Assembly (NCBI RefSeq): GCF_014201335.1
Contig: NZ_JACHEB010000008.1
Coordinates: forward strand, 62,001 to 126,000
DNA length: 64,000 nucleotides
Origin: Tunturiibacter gelidiferens
Lineage (GTDB): Bacteria; Acidobacteriota; Terriglobia; Terriglobales; Acidobacteriaceae
Direction of reading: 5' to 3'
Both the position numbers and the translations under genes were made by a program. The notes beneath the pieces were generated by a model that worked only from the letters and a program-made list of their open reading frames with translations, ran no database searches and was not told the origin of the DNA. Below, one piece after another: positions 42,585 through 51,966 of this stretch. Each line of letters starts with the position of its first letter. Position 1 is the stretch's first letter.

Positions 42585-43589
42585 CTATTTTTTGCCACCA
42601 CTGGAAGCTGATCGCAGTTCTGTCACGATCTCGCTCACAGCTTTTCGCGCTTCGTCTTCTCTGTCGGGGGGGAAGCTGATCGCGCCTACGCGCGCGTGGC
42701 CACCGCCGCCATAGCGCTCGCAGATCGCAGCGAGATTCACCAGCTCTGAAGGCATCAACTTCGTCCAGGGATTCGTTCCCACCGACACCTTGGTCCGAAA
42801 GCTCGACTTGCTCAGGCCCACGTTGTAGGTCGCATCAGGGTGCAGGTAGTACGGGATGAACTTGTTGTAGCCCTCGGTCGGCTGATCTGTAATGTCGAAG
42901 GTGATCACGCCCTGATCCACTGTCGATCGCTGCTTGATCAGCTCGAGTGCCGCCCAATGCCGGTCCATTAGGGGACCGAGCAGCTCCTGCACGAATCCCT
43001 GATCCAACACATGCTGCAGGCTCATCTCAGTCAGGATCGGAATCAGTCTCTGGACCAGCGTCGGGTCCGAAGAGCTTTCGATCACCATCGTCAGCTTCAT
43101 CGCTGGCTCAGCCATCTCGACTGCGGCCTTGGCGCTCTCGTATCGCGCACCGTCCACAATGTCGGCCCACTTGATCAATTCCAGCACTGGTGCAGTATCA
43201 AAACCGAAGTTGACCTGCGCGATATCTGCGATCAGGCTCGTGCACGAGATGTAGTTCGGGTTGAAGAACTTTCGCATGCGCTCAGACCCGTCGGCCTGTC
43301 CAGCCTCGAAGTGCTTCTGATCCTCGGGTGTTAAAAATGCGCTCTGGTGGTGGTCAAACCACCACGTAACCTTTGGCGAAGCAGAGTATTTGAAGTCCAC
43401 AATTGCGTTCTCGCCGCTGGTGAACTCCGCCTCGTCAAAGAGCGCTCCAGCTCGATGTACGAGCCCATGATAGGAGTACGAGTCTGCCGTCTTCACGCGT
43501 TCCCGGTGAAACCGCGTAAATAACGAAGCCGAACAAGCTCCATCGAAACACTTATCGTGATAAAAGATCTTACAGTCCAAATCGGCCAT
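42585..43589 (-). CDS. DHH-family phosphoesterase
   Basis: A 334-residue soluble protein. It opens CKIFYHDKCFDGACSA (the H-x-D-x-D/F-D-G-type first motif), has the acidic-Asp block AIVDFKYS, the name motif WWFDHHQSA, and the DHHA1-type ending RYGGGGHARVGAISFP. This combination marks the DHH superfamily, which includes RecJ, NrnA oligoribonucleases and c-di-AMP phosphodiesterases. It is probably manganese-dependent. No membrane or GGDEF part is present. It is monocistronic and divergent from the CPBP protease gene. The nucleotide substrate is not evident. Confidence 0.9.
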   Translation of the reverse strand: MADLDCKIFYHDKCFDGACSASLFTRFHRERVKTADSYSYHGLVHRAGALFDEAEFTSGENAIVDFKYSASPKVTWWFDHHQSAFLTPEDQKHFEAGQADGSERMRKFFNPNYISCTSLIADIAQVNFGFDTAPVLELIKWADIVDGARYESAKAAVEMAEPAMKLTMVIESSSDPTLVQRLIPILTEMSLQHVLDQGFVQELLGPLMDRHWAALELIKQRSTVDQGVITFDITDQPTEGYNKFIPYYLHPDATYNVGLSKSSFRTKVSVGTNPWTKLMPSELVNLAAICERYGGGGHARVGAISFPPDREDEARKAVSEIVTELRSASSGGKK

Positions 43590-43723
43590 CTCCCGCGCTC
43601 AACACCTTTCTCGAAGGTGTGAAGAGTCCAGCATAGCGCACCCCGCGTCTCTGGCGATTCCTGTGATTTCATGGAACTTACTCCTGGCCGGCTTCGTATA
43701 CCGTCCTTACCAAGAGGATTCCT

Positions 43724-44758
43724 TTGCAGACCCAAACGACAGATCTACTCCCAGACCCGCCGCTCCCTCCGACCGATCAATCGCCCATTGAACATCCCTC
43801 TACGCTGCGCAACATCTTCTTTGGCGACGAAGGACTCCGCGCCGGTTGGAGCATCCTGCTCTTCGTTGCTCTCCTCGCCGCCTTTCTCTTCACGGCCAAC
43901 TTCATCACGCACAAGATTCATCCTCCGAGCCACACCACTTCGCCGGATAAAACCATCCCATACTTCTTCATGTTCCTGAACGAGTCGATTCCGTTTCTGG
44001 GAGTCTGCCTCGTTACCTGGATCATGTCGAAGATCGAACGCCGCCCGATCGGGATTTACGGACTTGGAGGCTCGAGCAAGGTCCCTCACTTTATCGCTGG
44101 TCTGGCCTGGGGAATTATCTGCCTGTCGCCATTCATCTTCATCCTCTGGAAGGCCGGCTTTCTTGTCTTTGATCAGCGTCTCCTCTTCGGTACAGATATC
44201 TTTCGTTATGGCGCACAGTGGCTCGTGATGTTCTTCGTTGTTGGTTTGTTAGAGGAGTACCTCACTCGCGGCTATCTCCAATACACGCTCACTCGCGGCC
44301 TCGCTGGTCTTTTTCACTGGGTATTCAAAACACCTCACAGCAGGGCTCTAGGCTTCTGGACTTCGGCCGTCATCTTTTCGCTGCTCTTCGGATTCGCCCA
44401 TGGCAGCAACCCCGGCGAGTCGCCCATCGGGCTACTCACTGCCGGCCTTGCCTCCATGATGTTCTGCCTTGTTCTGTGGCGCACTGGCTCTCTCTGGTGG
44501 GCTATCGGCTTCCACACCACGTGGGACTGGGGCCAATCCTACCTTTATGGAGTAGCTGACAGCGGCATCATGGTCCAGCACCATCTCCTTGCCACGCATC
44601 CCGTCGGCAAGCCGCTGCTGAGTGGAGGCACGACCGGCCCGGAAGGCAGCATCATCATCCTGCCAATCATTATTTTGATTGTCCTGGTGATTATCTTTAC
44701 CTTACCCCGCACGCACGCAGGCTATACGCGCCTCATGGAGCGTCCCATCGAGTCCTGA
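43724..44758 (+). CDS. CPBP-family intramembrane glutamic protease
   Basis: A 344-residue membrane protein with about eight TM segments. The CPBP/Abi motifs are all visible: motif 1 EEYLTRG (Glu-Glu-x3-Arg), motif 2 FGFAHGSNPGES and the terminal GFHTTWDWGQSYLYG. The enzymes cleave within membranes, as in CAAX-type prenyl processing and some bacteriocin-immunity proteins. The start is TTG 43724 with an AGAGGA site six bases before it. A 60-residue cytosolic N-terminus (PDPPLPPTDQSPIEHP) precedes the first TM. No substrate is suggested by neighbours. Confidence 0.93.
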   Translation: MQTQTTDLLPDPPLPPTDQSPIEHPSTLRNIFFGDEGLRAGWSILLFVALLAAFLFTANFITHKIHPPSHTTSPDKTIPYFFMFLNESIPFLGVCLVTWIMSKIERRPIGIYGLGGSSKVPHFIAGLAWGIICLSPFIFILWKAGFLVFDQRLLFGTDIFRYGAQWLVMFFVVGLLEEYLTRGYLQYTLTRGLAGLFHWVFKTPHSRALGFWTSAVIFSLLFGFAHGSNPGESPIGLLTAGLASMMFCLVLWRTGSLWWAIGFHTTWDWGQSYLYGVADSGIMVQHHLLATHPVGKPLLSGGTTGPEGSIIILPIIILIVLVIIFTLPRTHAGYTRLMERPIES

Positions 44759-44782
44759 GACGTCAGATATTACAAGATCGAA

Positions 44783-46405
44783 CTAGACGATCGGCGTTCC
44801 CTGATACCGCGTCTCCGCAAGGTCTAGTTCTCGCTCCATGGTTCGGAGCACATCGTCTCCGATGCGCCCGCTGTCGCGCAGGGAGATGAGAGTGCGTCGT
44901 TCGGTCTGCAGCGCGTCTTCGAGAATGCTTCGCGATCGCGTCATGGTCTCGGTGTCGATGGTTTCGAGATCTCCATCGGCGCCTCCGCCAACGGCTGCGA
45001 GCTTATGCCTGTAGCGATGAATCAGATCATCGTACAGATGCTCGTCGCCATTTCTATCCCGCTTGCGCGCTTCTTCAAGATGATGAACAGCCGCGCGGAG
45101 TACGATTCGCCTCGCCTCTCTTTCCTCGGGGTCCATTCCTGTGTTGCCCGCCAGGCCCAGCATACGAATCAGCACGGGCAGTGTGAGGCCCTGCAGCACC
45201 AGAGTGACGAGGATTACGCAGAAGGCTAGAAACACGATCAGGTTTCTTGTTTCAGACCTTCCCGCCCCAACTATCTCCGGAACCGAAATGGCGGCTGCGA
45301 GCGCGAGCACGCCGCGCATCCCCGTCCAGCCCACGACAAAGACCTCGCGTGGCTGCATCTCCTCTACGTTATGTTTCATCCAGTGCCGCTCGACATACGC
45401 CGAAATCTTGAAGACAGGAATGACCCAGACGATTCGCAGCACGATCAACACAACGCTGAAGACGATTCCATAACAGATCAGCGTACCTCTGCCAAACTTG
45501 CCATGGATGCCATTGAGCACGTAGGGCAGTTGCAAGCCGATCAGCACAAAGACCAGGCCGTTCAGCATGAAGGTCAAGGCATCCCACGCCGCATTCACTT
45601 GCAGGCGCACTGCGGGCGAGAAGAACTCTGTGCTCTTGCGGCTCATGTAGATTCCACTCGCCACTACTGCCAGGACTCCAGATGCTTTCGCATGTTCTCC
45701 TGCGAGGTAAGCTGCGTACGGAACGACAAGACTCACCACGAGCTCGACGGGACCGTCGTCGATGAACTTTTCCAGCCAGCCGATGACAATTCCGATCAGC
45801 AGCCCGATCAGAATTCCTCCGAAGACCAGATAAAGCAGCCTCATAAAGCCGCCACCGAGGGTTGGAGTGTGGCTGCCCTGAATGATTCCGATCCCTATCT
45901 CGAGCGCGAGCAGACCGGTCGCATCGTTGAGAAGACTCTCTCCTTCGAGGATGTCGACGATGCGCCTGGGAAGGCCGATCGACTTTGCGATCGAGGTCGC
46001 GGCGATCGCATCGGTTGTCGCCACCACGGCGCCGAGCAGAAAGCCCGCCTTCCAGTCGAGCGCAGTGATGAAGTGGTCGGAGAAGAAAGCGACTCCCCAC
46101 ACCGTAAATCCGACCAGCCCAAATGCCAGCAGGCCAATCACGATTGCGTTGCGGCGAAACTCACGCCAGGACATTGCCCACGCGGATGCGTACAACAGCG
46201 GTGGAAGAAAGACGACGAAGACGACGTCGGGATCAAGAGGCACGCGCGGCATACGAGGCAGAAAGCTGATGATGAGCCCCGCCAGCACGAGCACGATGGG
46301 ATACGGCACCTTGATCCGGCGCGCCATCGCAGCAAACCCCGCGACCAGCACAAGCAGCAGAAGGATGACCGTCTCGACGGCATGCAGACTCGATCCAACT
46401 TCCAT
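44783..46405 (-). CDS. Na+/H+ antiporter, CPA1 (NhaP-type)
   Basis: A 540-residue protein with 12 or so TM segments and a long cytosolic tail. Family blocks: PYPIVLVLAGLIISFLP, FLPPLLYASAW, VVATTDAIAATSIAKSIGLP with the ion-binding Asp, and LEGESLLNDATGLLALEIG. The tail carries charged helices (LEEARKRDRNGDEHLYDDLIHRYRHKL), probably regulatory. It exchanges cytoplasmic Na+ (or K+) for protons. The ATG at 46405 has GGAGG in the right place and is preferred to a start at 46453. It is divergent from the acylase gene. Confidence 0.93.
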   Translation of the reverse strand: MEVGSSLHAVETVILLLLVLVAGFAAMARRIKVPYPIVLVLAGLIISFLPRMPRVPLDPDVVFVVFLPPLLYASAWAMSWREFRRNAIVIGLLAFGLVGFTVWGVAFFSDHFITALDWKAGFLLGAVVATTDAIAATSIAKSIGLPRRIVDILEGESLLNDATGLLALEIGIGIIQGSHTPTLGGGFMRLLYLVFGGILIGLLIGIVIGWLEKFIDDGPVELVVSLVVPYAAYLAGEHAKASGVLAVVASGIYMSRKSTEFFSPAVRLQVNAAWDALTFMLNGLVFVLIGLQLPYVLNGIHGKFGRGTLICYGIVFSVVLIVLRIVWVIPVFKISAYVERHWMKHNVEEMQPREVFVVGWTGMRGVLALAAAISVPEIVGAGRSETRNLIVFLAFCVILVTLVLQGLTLPVLIRMLGLAGNTGMDPEEREARRIVLRAAVHHLEEARKRDRNGDEHLYDDLIHRYRHKLAAVGGGADGDLETIDTETMTRSRSILEDALQTERRTLISLRDSGRIGDDVLRTMERELDLAETRYQGTPIV

Positions 46406-46557
46406 AACACCTCCGTTTCGGGCCGGCACCGCGGTTCGACCTACATTACACACAGTGTCTCTAAAATGATGCTAAGTAAACCAAATTAATTGAGGTGCGC
46501 GGTGGTGGTTCCAGTTGCGCGCCAATCGCCGCTCACCATTTACACTTCGATCAAGCC

Positions 46558-49197
46558 ATGAATCCGTACGAATCCATCGCCGCTGCCTCCCCGGAAGAAG
46601 CCCGGACCGCTCTAAAGGTTCGACGCAGACGGATCTTTTATCGACTTGTCGTTATTTTCACCGCGCTTGTTGTTCTTTGCGTTACAGTTGGGTTCTTTTA
46701 CGGGCGTCATTGGACAAGGCAGGCCATGCGCGATGCCCTCCCCCAGATCGACGGCTCGATCTCGGTGTCCGGCATTTCGGCGCAGGTTACTGTCCAGCGT
46801 GATGCACATGGCGTTCCGCATCTTCGGGCGAGTTCGCTCGACGACCTGGTGATGGCACAGGGATACGTAACTGCACAGGATCGGCTGTGGCAGATGGACG
46901 CGCTACGCCGCCATGCTGCCGGGAACCTTGCCGAGATTCTCGGTGCACCGTTGATTCCGCACGATCGGGCACAACGCACCCTGCAGATTCGAGCCGCTGC
47001 CGACCGCGCTCTCGCGATTCTTCCTCCTGACCAACTGCATCTGCTTGAGCGCTACGCCGCCGGCGTCAATGCGTCCATTGCCACACAGAGCGCTCATCTG
47101 CCACTCGAGTTTCGGCTGCTGCGATACGAACCGGCGCCGTGGACTCCTCGGGACTCGCTTCTCATTGGCCTGGTGATGTTTCAGGACCTGACCAACAGCT
47201 TTCCGACGCAGCTGAATCGTGAGGCCCTGACTGCGCTTCTGCCTTCTCATCTTGTCGGCGACCTCTACCCCGTGGACTCGTGGCGCGATCATCCGCCTGC
47301 TCAACCTACCATCGATCTGACCGCGCCGCAGCAGGATATTCCAGATGTTCCGCTGGATGAATCGCAGACGAAGCTTCGCAAGCCGTCACTTCCGACAGCG
47401 AATCTTGACGATCTTCTTGCGCTGCACGAGACTCTCAAGAATCCGGTCTGCGAGGGCTGCTTCGCGGGCTCGAACGACTGGGTCGTCTCGGGCGCCCACA
47501 CGGTCACCGGCAAGCCGCTGCTCTCGAACGACATGCACCTCGCGCACAATGTACCGGGCATCTGGTACCAGGCGGATCTTGAAGCGCCTACAGCAAATGG
47601 CGAGCTTCACGTCTCGGGAGTCTCTCTGCCTGGAGTGCCGTTTATTATCGTCGGCCACAACGCCCATGTTGCATGGGGCTTTACCAACCTTGGCGCCGAG
47701 GTGCAGGACGTTTACATCGAACACACACGCGGCAGCGGCGACACGATGGAATATCAATCTTCCGACAACGCATGGCATCCCGTGATTCATCAGCGGGAGG
47801 TGATCCACGTCAAAGGCGCGAAGGATGTTCTGCTCGACGTCCCTGCGACTCAGCACGGCGGCGTGACGACCCCTATCGTTTCGGGCATGTTTCCGAGCGA
47901 GAAGCGTAGCCTCTCTCTTCGCTGGACGATCTACGATCCGCAAAACATCACGCCGTCCTTCTACGCCGTGAACACCGCGACTGATGGCGCCAGCCTCGTC
48001 TCGGCATTCTCCACCTTCGGAGGCCCTGCACAGAACGTCGTTTACGCCGACGATCAGGGCCACATAGGCTACCACGCGGTGGGAAAGATTCCGATTCGCG
48101 GCAACATCGCCACGCCGAGCCCGATCAGCCCGGTTCCCAGCGACGCGCTCGACGGCACCGCGGAGTGGGTGGGAACCATCCCGTACGATCAGCTTCCGCG
48201 TGCGAGCGACCCGCCCAACGGCATCCTCGCCACCGCCAACTCGCGCGTGACCGGCGACGACTACCCGTACCCCATCACGCTCAACTGGGCAGCGCCCTAC
48301 CGCAACGAGCGTATCTGGAAGGTCCTCACCGCACGCGCCATCGAGACCAAAGATAAACTCACCGCAGACGACATGCTCGCCCTCCAGACCGACGTCTACT
48401 CCGACGTCGATCACGTCATCGCGCAGCGCCTTGCCTACGCCATCGATCACACAAGCAAATCCGAGTTCACCACAGACAAGGTCGCGGCAAAGCGGCTCCA
48501 TCAGGCTGCCGACCTGCTCCGTGACTGGAACGGCAACGTCGACGCAGATGCCGCGGCTCCCGCCATCGTCGTCGCGACTCGGGCCGCGCTGTGGCCGCTT
48601 CTGCTCGATCCCCAACTGAAGTCCCAGCCCGAAATTAAATCGGATCTCCAGCCCGGAGCCCATCGCACCGGAGCGGCTCTTTACACCTGGGGCAACAAAG
48701 CCTACGCCGAAGAGTGGCTCATCATGCACACGCCCAGTCGTTGGCTCCCCCCCGCATACCCCACCTGGGACGATCTGCTCACAGCCGCCGTTTCAAAGGC
48801 CCTCACCGACAACAATGCTCCAATCGATCTCGCCAAGTGGCGCTACGGCCAGTTCCGGCCCAGCGACATCGAGCACCCCATCTACAGCCAGTCTCACCTT
48901 CTTCAGCGCGTCCTCGGCGTGCCCACCAGCCCCGGGCTGCAACCTCAAAGTGGCGATGACGTCACGGTCAAGCAAGTAGGCCGGAGCTTTGGCCCCTCCG
49001 AGCGCTTCAGCGCCGACCTCTCCGATCTCGACCACAGCACCTTGAACCTTGTCCTCGGCGAATCGTCCAACCCTTTGAGTGCCTGGTTCATGGACCAGTG
49101 GCCCGCCTGGTATCACGGCACCACCTTCCCGCTGCCCTTCAGCCATACCGCAGTCGAGACGGCCACCACCCACACACTGACTCTCACTCCCAGATAG
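46558..49197 (+). CDS. Penicillin acylase family protein (N-terminal nucleophile hydrolase)
   Basis: An 879-residue membrane-anchored enzyme. One TM near residues 25-45 (LVVIFTALVVLCVTVGFFYG) is followed by the alpha-domain, which starts VQRDAHGVPHLRASSLDDL and QGYVTAQDRLWQMDALRR. The autoproteolytic site is CFAGSNDWVVSG, with nucleophile Ser305 at the new beta-chain N-terminus, then DMHLAHNVPGIWYQ and NSRVTGDDYPYPITLNWAAPYR. Such enzymes deacylate beta-lactams, cyclic lipopeptides or acyl-homoserine lactones (quorum quenching). ATG 46558 is chosen; a frame upstream is non-coding. Its last ~400 bases overlap, antisense, an open frame from the next gene. Confidence 0.93.
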   Translation: MNPYESIAAASPEEARTALKVRRRRIFYRLVVIFTALVVLCVTVGFFYGRHWTRQAMRDALPQIDGSISVSGISAQVTVQRDAHGVPHLRASSLDDLVMAQGYVTAQDRLWQMDALRRHAAGNLAEILGAPLIPHDRAQRTLQIRAAADRALAILPPDQLHLLERYAAGVNASIATQSAHLPLEFRLLRYEPAPWTPRDSLLIGLVMFQDLTNSFPTQLNREALTALLPSHLVGDLYPVDSWRDHPPAQPTIDLTAPQQDIPDVPLDESQTKLRKPSLPTANLDDLLALHETLKNPVCEGCFAGSNDWVVSGAHTVTGKPLLSNDMHLAHNVPGIWYQADLEAPTANGELHVSGVSLPGVPFIIVGHNAHVAWGFTNLGAEVQDVYIEHTRGSGDTMEYQSSDNAWHPVIHQREVIHVKGAKDVLLDVPATQHGGVTTPIVSGMFPSEKRSLSLRWTIYDPQNITPSFYAVNTATDGASLVSAFSTFGGPAQNVVYADDQGHIGYHAVGKIPIRGNIATPSPISPVPSDALDGTAEWVGTIPYDQLPRASDPPNGILATANSRVTGDDYPYPITLNWAAPYRNERIWKVLTARAIETKDKLTADDMLALQTDVYSDVDHVIAQRLAYAIDHTSKSEFTTDKVAAKRLHQAADLLRDWNGNVDADAAAPAIVVATRAALWPLLLDPQLKSQPEIKSDLQPGAHRTGAALYTWGNKAYAEEWLIMHTPSRWLPPAYPTWDDLLTAAVSKALTDNNAPIDLAKWRYGQFRPSDIEHPIYSQSHLLQRVLGVPTSPGLQPQSGDDVTVKQVGRSFGPSERFSADLSDLDHSTLNLVLGESSNPLSAWFMDQWPAWYHGTTFPLPFSHTAVETATTHTLTLTPR

Positions 49198-49827
49198 CGC
49201 TTCCTCGCGTCCGAAGGGGACCGGAATACCATGCTGCAGCCGGAGATGTCCCGGCAGAGTTAATTTCTTGAGCTTTCGTTCGAGGACATCCACCTCCGCC
49301 ACCGCAATTTTCCCGGTCCACTCGCACTCTCCAAGCTCAATCGACACGATCTCTCCCTTCTTCAACCCGAGTACCAGCCCGCGGATCGTCGTCACCAGCC
49401 CAACGTCGAATGCAATCTCGTGAACAGTCTTGCCCCCGAGCCGCACATCCACATGCGGGTGCAGGGTGGAGTGAATCGAGTGGTCTGCAAGCACAGAGAC
49501 GATCTCTGTCTCCGGGCTACCACGGCTCCGCTTCACGTCTTCCATGAACTTTGAATAGTGCTTCCAACCATTCGCCAGCAACGACAACACACTCACGTGC
49601 ATTGTCTCCTCGAGCGAATCGGTGACACCCTCCTGAATACTGCTCCACGAGATCATCTTGGGCACCTTCTTGCGCAGTTCGGTCAGCTCCTCCGCGCCAA
49701 GTGCTACCTTGAGCTCTGTCTCCGCCTCCCCGCCTGTGACCAGCGAAAATAGATCACCCAGGCTGAGATCCTCAGTGAGGACCGCTGTGTCCTTCTTTTC
49801 GCTCTGCTCTTCAGGCTTTGTCATCAT
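48793..49827 (-). CDS. Hypothetical protein whose 3' half runs antisense through the acylase gene
   Basis: The first ~210 residues (49827 to about 49198) look like a genuine protein: acidic at the N-terminus, helical LRKKVPKMISWSSIQEGVTDSLEETMHVSVLSLLANGWKHY, then beta-rich LADHSIHSTLHPHVDVRLGGKTVHEIAFDVGLV and GKIAVAEVDVLERKLKKLTLPGHLRL. No known family. No stop is met until 48793, so the remaining ~134 codons run against the end of the penicillin acylase and read as unnatural, Gly/Val-rich sequence. Either the natural stop has been lost or the gene ends with a genuine long overlap. It lies five bases after the proline-rich PKD gene and shares its transcript. Confidence 0.6.
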   Translation of the reverse strand: MMTKPEEQSEKKDTAVLTEDLSLGDLFSLVTGGEAETELKVALGAEELTELRKKVPKMISWSSIQEGVTDSLEETMHVSVLSLLANGWKHYSKFMEDVKRSRGSPETEIVSVLADHSIHSTLHPHVDVRLGGKTVHEIAFDVGLVTTIRGLVLGLKKGEIVSIELGECEWTGKIAVAEVDVLERKLKKLTLPGHLRLQHGIPVPFGREEALSGSESQCVGGGRLDCGMAEGQREGGAVIPGGPLVHEPGTQRVGRFAEDKVQGAVVEIGEVGAEALGGAKAPAYLLDRDVIATLRLQPGAGGHAEDALKKVRLAVDGVLDVAGPELAVAPLGEIDWSIVVGEGL

Positions 49828-49832
49828 TGCTC

Positions 49833-51290
49833 CTATCCGGATCTGCGCTTCGTTTTTAAGAACGTGATGCGCTCTTCCGCGGGCCCCACATCAGGTACGA
49901 AACTCAACGACACATAGGGCTGCTTGTCCACAAAAGTCATCTTTGGCGTGTCCCACCGGCAGCCTGTAGTCACGTTCACCAGCATGGGCAAACTCAGCAA
50001 TCCCAACCCAGCCATCGATGCGAGCAGCACGGTAACCCGGGGCCAGATCACAGGCTGAACGTGCAACACAATCTCATGATTCAGTTGCAGTTTGTCTACG
50101 GTTGTTGTTCTCGCCAACACCGTATACGTCTTCGCCTTGGCATAGCGATGCGTGGCCGAATCGCTCACCGTCTCCACGGCCGAACCGTCTCCCCAGTTCA
50201 ACTGATAGCTCGTCCCTGCGTGTGAGGGATTCAACGCTGCCGTCACGACTACCCGCTTACCTACCGCGGGCCGAGACGACGATGCGGTCAAGTTCAAAAC
50301 GGGCGGCGGAAGAGGAGGAGGATCCGGTGTGGGCTGGTGAACCTGCACAAAGTTTCCTCCATCCAGACTTTTTGGCGGCCCTGACTGGTCGGGCTTCGAC
50401 GCATCTTGAGGCGTAGGTTGAGGCGGTGGCGGCGCTGGTTGACCGTCTTCTGTCGAGGTATCCCCTTGCGGTCTAACTGGCACTGCGGCTGCGATACCTG
50501 CCGGCGGCTGGCTTGGCGTGTGCTGCGAATACGGTGCAGCAGGCAATGGCTGCTGATCACCCCTCGTCGGAATCCCCCGCTGCAACGGAACCCCTTGCTG
50601 CAAAGGGAACAGCGGTGATGGTATAGGTTGTGGCCAGTCTGGCGGACGGTTTCGCCCCTTGATCGGCAAAGGTGGTCCGGCGGGCGGCGGCATCGGCTTC
50701 TGCCTTGGTGGCTTCCGGTTCTGAATATTCGTTGACTGCGTTGGCGTCGGTTGATCTTTCGACGGCTTCTGGTTCGAGGTATCTGACTCCGGCGGTTGCT
50801 GCGTTTGATCTCCCGATGGCGGAACACTGGCCGGTGTCTGGTTCGATTGATTCATCATCAGCGTTCCGGTCGTTGTACCGGCCGATGGCGGGGGGACCAC
50901 GCCATACGCTGTCGGCCCAGCAGGCTGCTGCACGGCGTGAATATTCGGTTCAACGAGCGAATTTGACGAGGCTGGCTGAGGTTGTGGGCTAGCGGAACTC
51001 TGCGCCGGTACAGCACCGGAAGGATGCGCTTGTACGGTCCCTGCTGGTGGCAATAGTGCGGCGCTAGAGGATCGCCTTTGTGCTGCCAGAGCCGCCTGCT
51101 GACCCCTGTTCGTCGTCGCGGCCTTCGGCGGAGTGGCAGAATTGCGCGCAGGTGATTGCTGCCCATGAGCCGTCCCGGAATTCGAGCCTGTCCGATGGGT
51201 TGACCCATTCTGCGCCTCAATCACCGGCCCAGCGCTCACCCCAGCGCATACCAGACTGAGAACTCCGATCCATCCAAGGCGCTTCGTCAT
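49833..51290 (-). CDS. Proline-rich exported protein with a PKD domain and C-terminal TM
   Basis: A 485-residue protein. Signal peptide (IGVLSLVCAGVSAGPVI), then about 300 residues of Pro/Gln/Ser/Ala-rich low complexity (QPPESDTSNQKPSKDQPTPT; PPPPQPTPQDASKPDQSGPP). A PKD/Ig-like domain follows (PAVGKRVVVTAALNPSHAGTSYQLNWGDGSAVETV, with the W-G-D-G hallmark), then one TM (VTVLLASMAGLGLLSLPMLV) and a basic C-terminus. The layout suggests a rod that crosses the periplasm or wall and presents the PKD fold outward or to a partner. Function unknown. The next gene begins five bases later. Confidence 0.8.
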   Translation of the reverse strand: MTKRLGWIGVLSLVCAGVSAGPVIEAQNGSTHRTGSNSGTAHGQQSPARNSATPPKAATTNRGQQAALAAQRRSSSAALLPPAGTVQAHPSGAVPAQSSASPQPQPASSNSLVEPNIHAVQQPAGPTAYGVVPPPSAGTTTGTLMMNQSNQTPASVPPSGDQTQQPPESDTSNQKPSKDQPTPTQSTNIQNRKPPRQKPMPPPAGPPLPIKGRNRPPDWPQPIPSPLFPLQQGVPLQRGIPTRGDQQPLPAAPYSQHTPSQPPAGIAAAVPVRPQGDTSTEDGQPAPPPPQPTPQDASKPDQSGPPKSLDGGNFVQVHQPTPDPPPLPPPVLNLTASSSRPAVGKRVVVTAALNPSHAGTSYQLNWGDGSAVETVSDSATHRYAKAKTYTVLARTTTVDKLQLNHEIVLHVQPVIWPRVTVLLASMAGLGLLSLPMLVNVTTGCRWDTPKMTFVDKQPYVSLSFVPDVGPAEERITFLKTKRRSG

Positions 51291-51424
51291 GGAAATCCCC
51301 CAGGCAACCGCAGGTTTCCACCTTAGAAGAATGGTGACTTAACTCCTGTCATCGTTTCCAAGTAAAATCCCTCCGTGCACGCGGGGCCGCGAAGTATCAA
51401 TTCAAAATCCAAAGGACAAAAACC

Positions 51425-51796
51425 ATGGCACATCCCTTCTGTCATATGGAACTAGGCAGCACCGACGTCGCGAAGTCAAAAACCTTCTACACAACCATGT
51501 TCGGCTGGAACATCACGGACATGGACATGGGCGGCGGCATGACGTACTCGATGTTCAAACCCGAAGGCGGCGGCCCAGGCGGCGGCATGATGAAACATCC
51601 CGTACCCGGAGCACCTTCGTCATGGCTCCCCTATGTCGCGGTCGATGACATCCACGCAGCCACAAAGCAAGCCGCGAGCCTCGGCGCAAAGGTGATGAAA
51701 GACGTGCAGGAGGTTCCGCACACGGGCTGGTTCAGCATCATCCTCGACCCTACCGGCGCTGCGCTCGGCCTCTGGCAAGAGGCAAACAAGTCTTAA
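51425..51796 (+). CDS. VOC-family (glyoxalase/bleomycin-resistance) protein
   Basis: A 123-residue single VOC unit: PFCHMELGSTDVAKSKTFYTTMFGW, YSMFKPEGGGPGGGMM, then the second beta-alpha-beta-beta-beta half from LPYVAVDDIHAATKQAASLGAKVMKDVQEVP to the closing FSIILDPTGAALGLWQ with a metal-type Glu/Gln region. These proteins dimerise and act on many small molecules. Neither metal residue set nor neighbours points to a substrate. GGACAAAAACC precedes the ATG. It is monocistronic and ends at a strong terminator. Confidence 0.92.
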   Translation: MAHPFCHMELGSTDVAKSKTFYTTMFGWNITDMDMGGGMTYSMFKPEGGGPGGGMMKHPVPGAPSSWLPYVAVDDIHAATKQAASLGAKVMKDVQEVPHTGWFSIILDPTGAALGLWQEANKS

Positions 51797-51822
51797 ACTC
51801 AAGTAACGACGTAGAACGAAAC

Positions 51823-51876
51823 GGCCGGGAATCCAGTTGCTGTCTCACCGCACACTGGGCCCGGCCAGCTTTTTTG
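51823..51876 (+). terminator. Rho-independent terminator after the VOC gene
   Basis: GGCCGGG (51823-51829) pairs with CCCGGCC (51860-51866); inside it CCAGT (51833-51837) pairs with ACTGG (51854-51858). AGCTTTTTTG follows. Confidence 0.85.
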
Positions 51877-51966
51877 TTTAGCGCGCAGCGGTCTTCGAAC
51901 GATTCTCCATTGCGTCCAATCTCGAACCCACGTCGCAGCAGATGGCCGTCATACACTAGTCAGCAG

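Noticed and set aside
45371-46489. A 372-codon + strand frame opposite the Na+/H+ antiporter
   Set aside because: Antisense shadow of the antiporter; highly charged with Asp/Gln/His and no domain.
47386-48729. A 447-codon minus-strand frame opposite the penicillin acylase
   Set aside because: Antisense shadow of a gene with intact catalytic motif and consistent codon bias.
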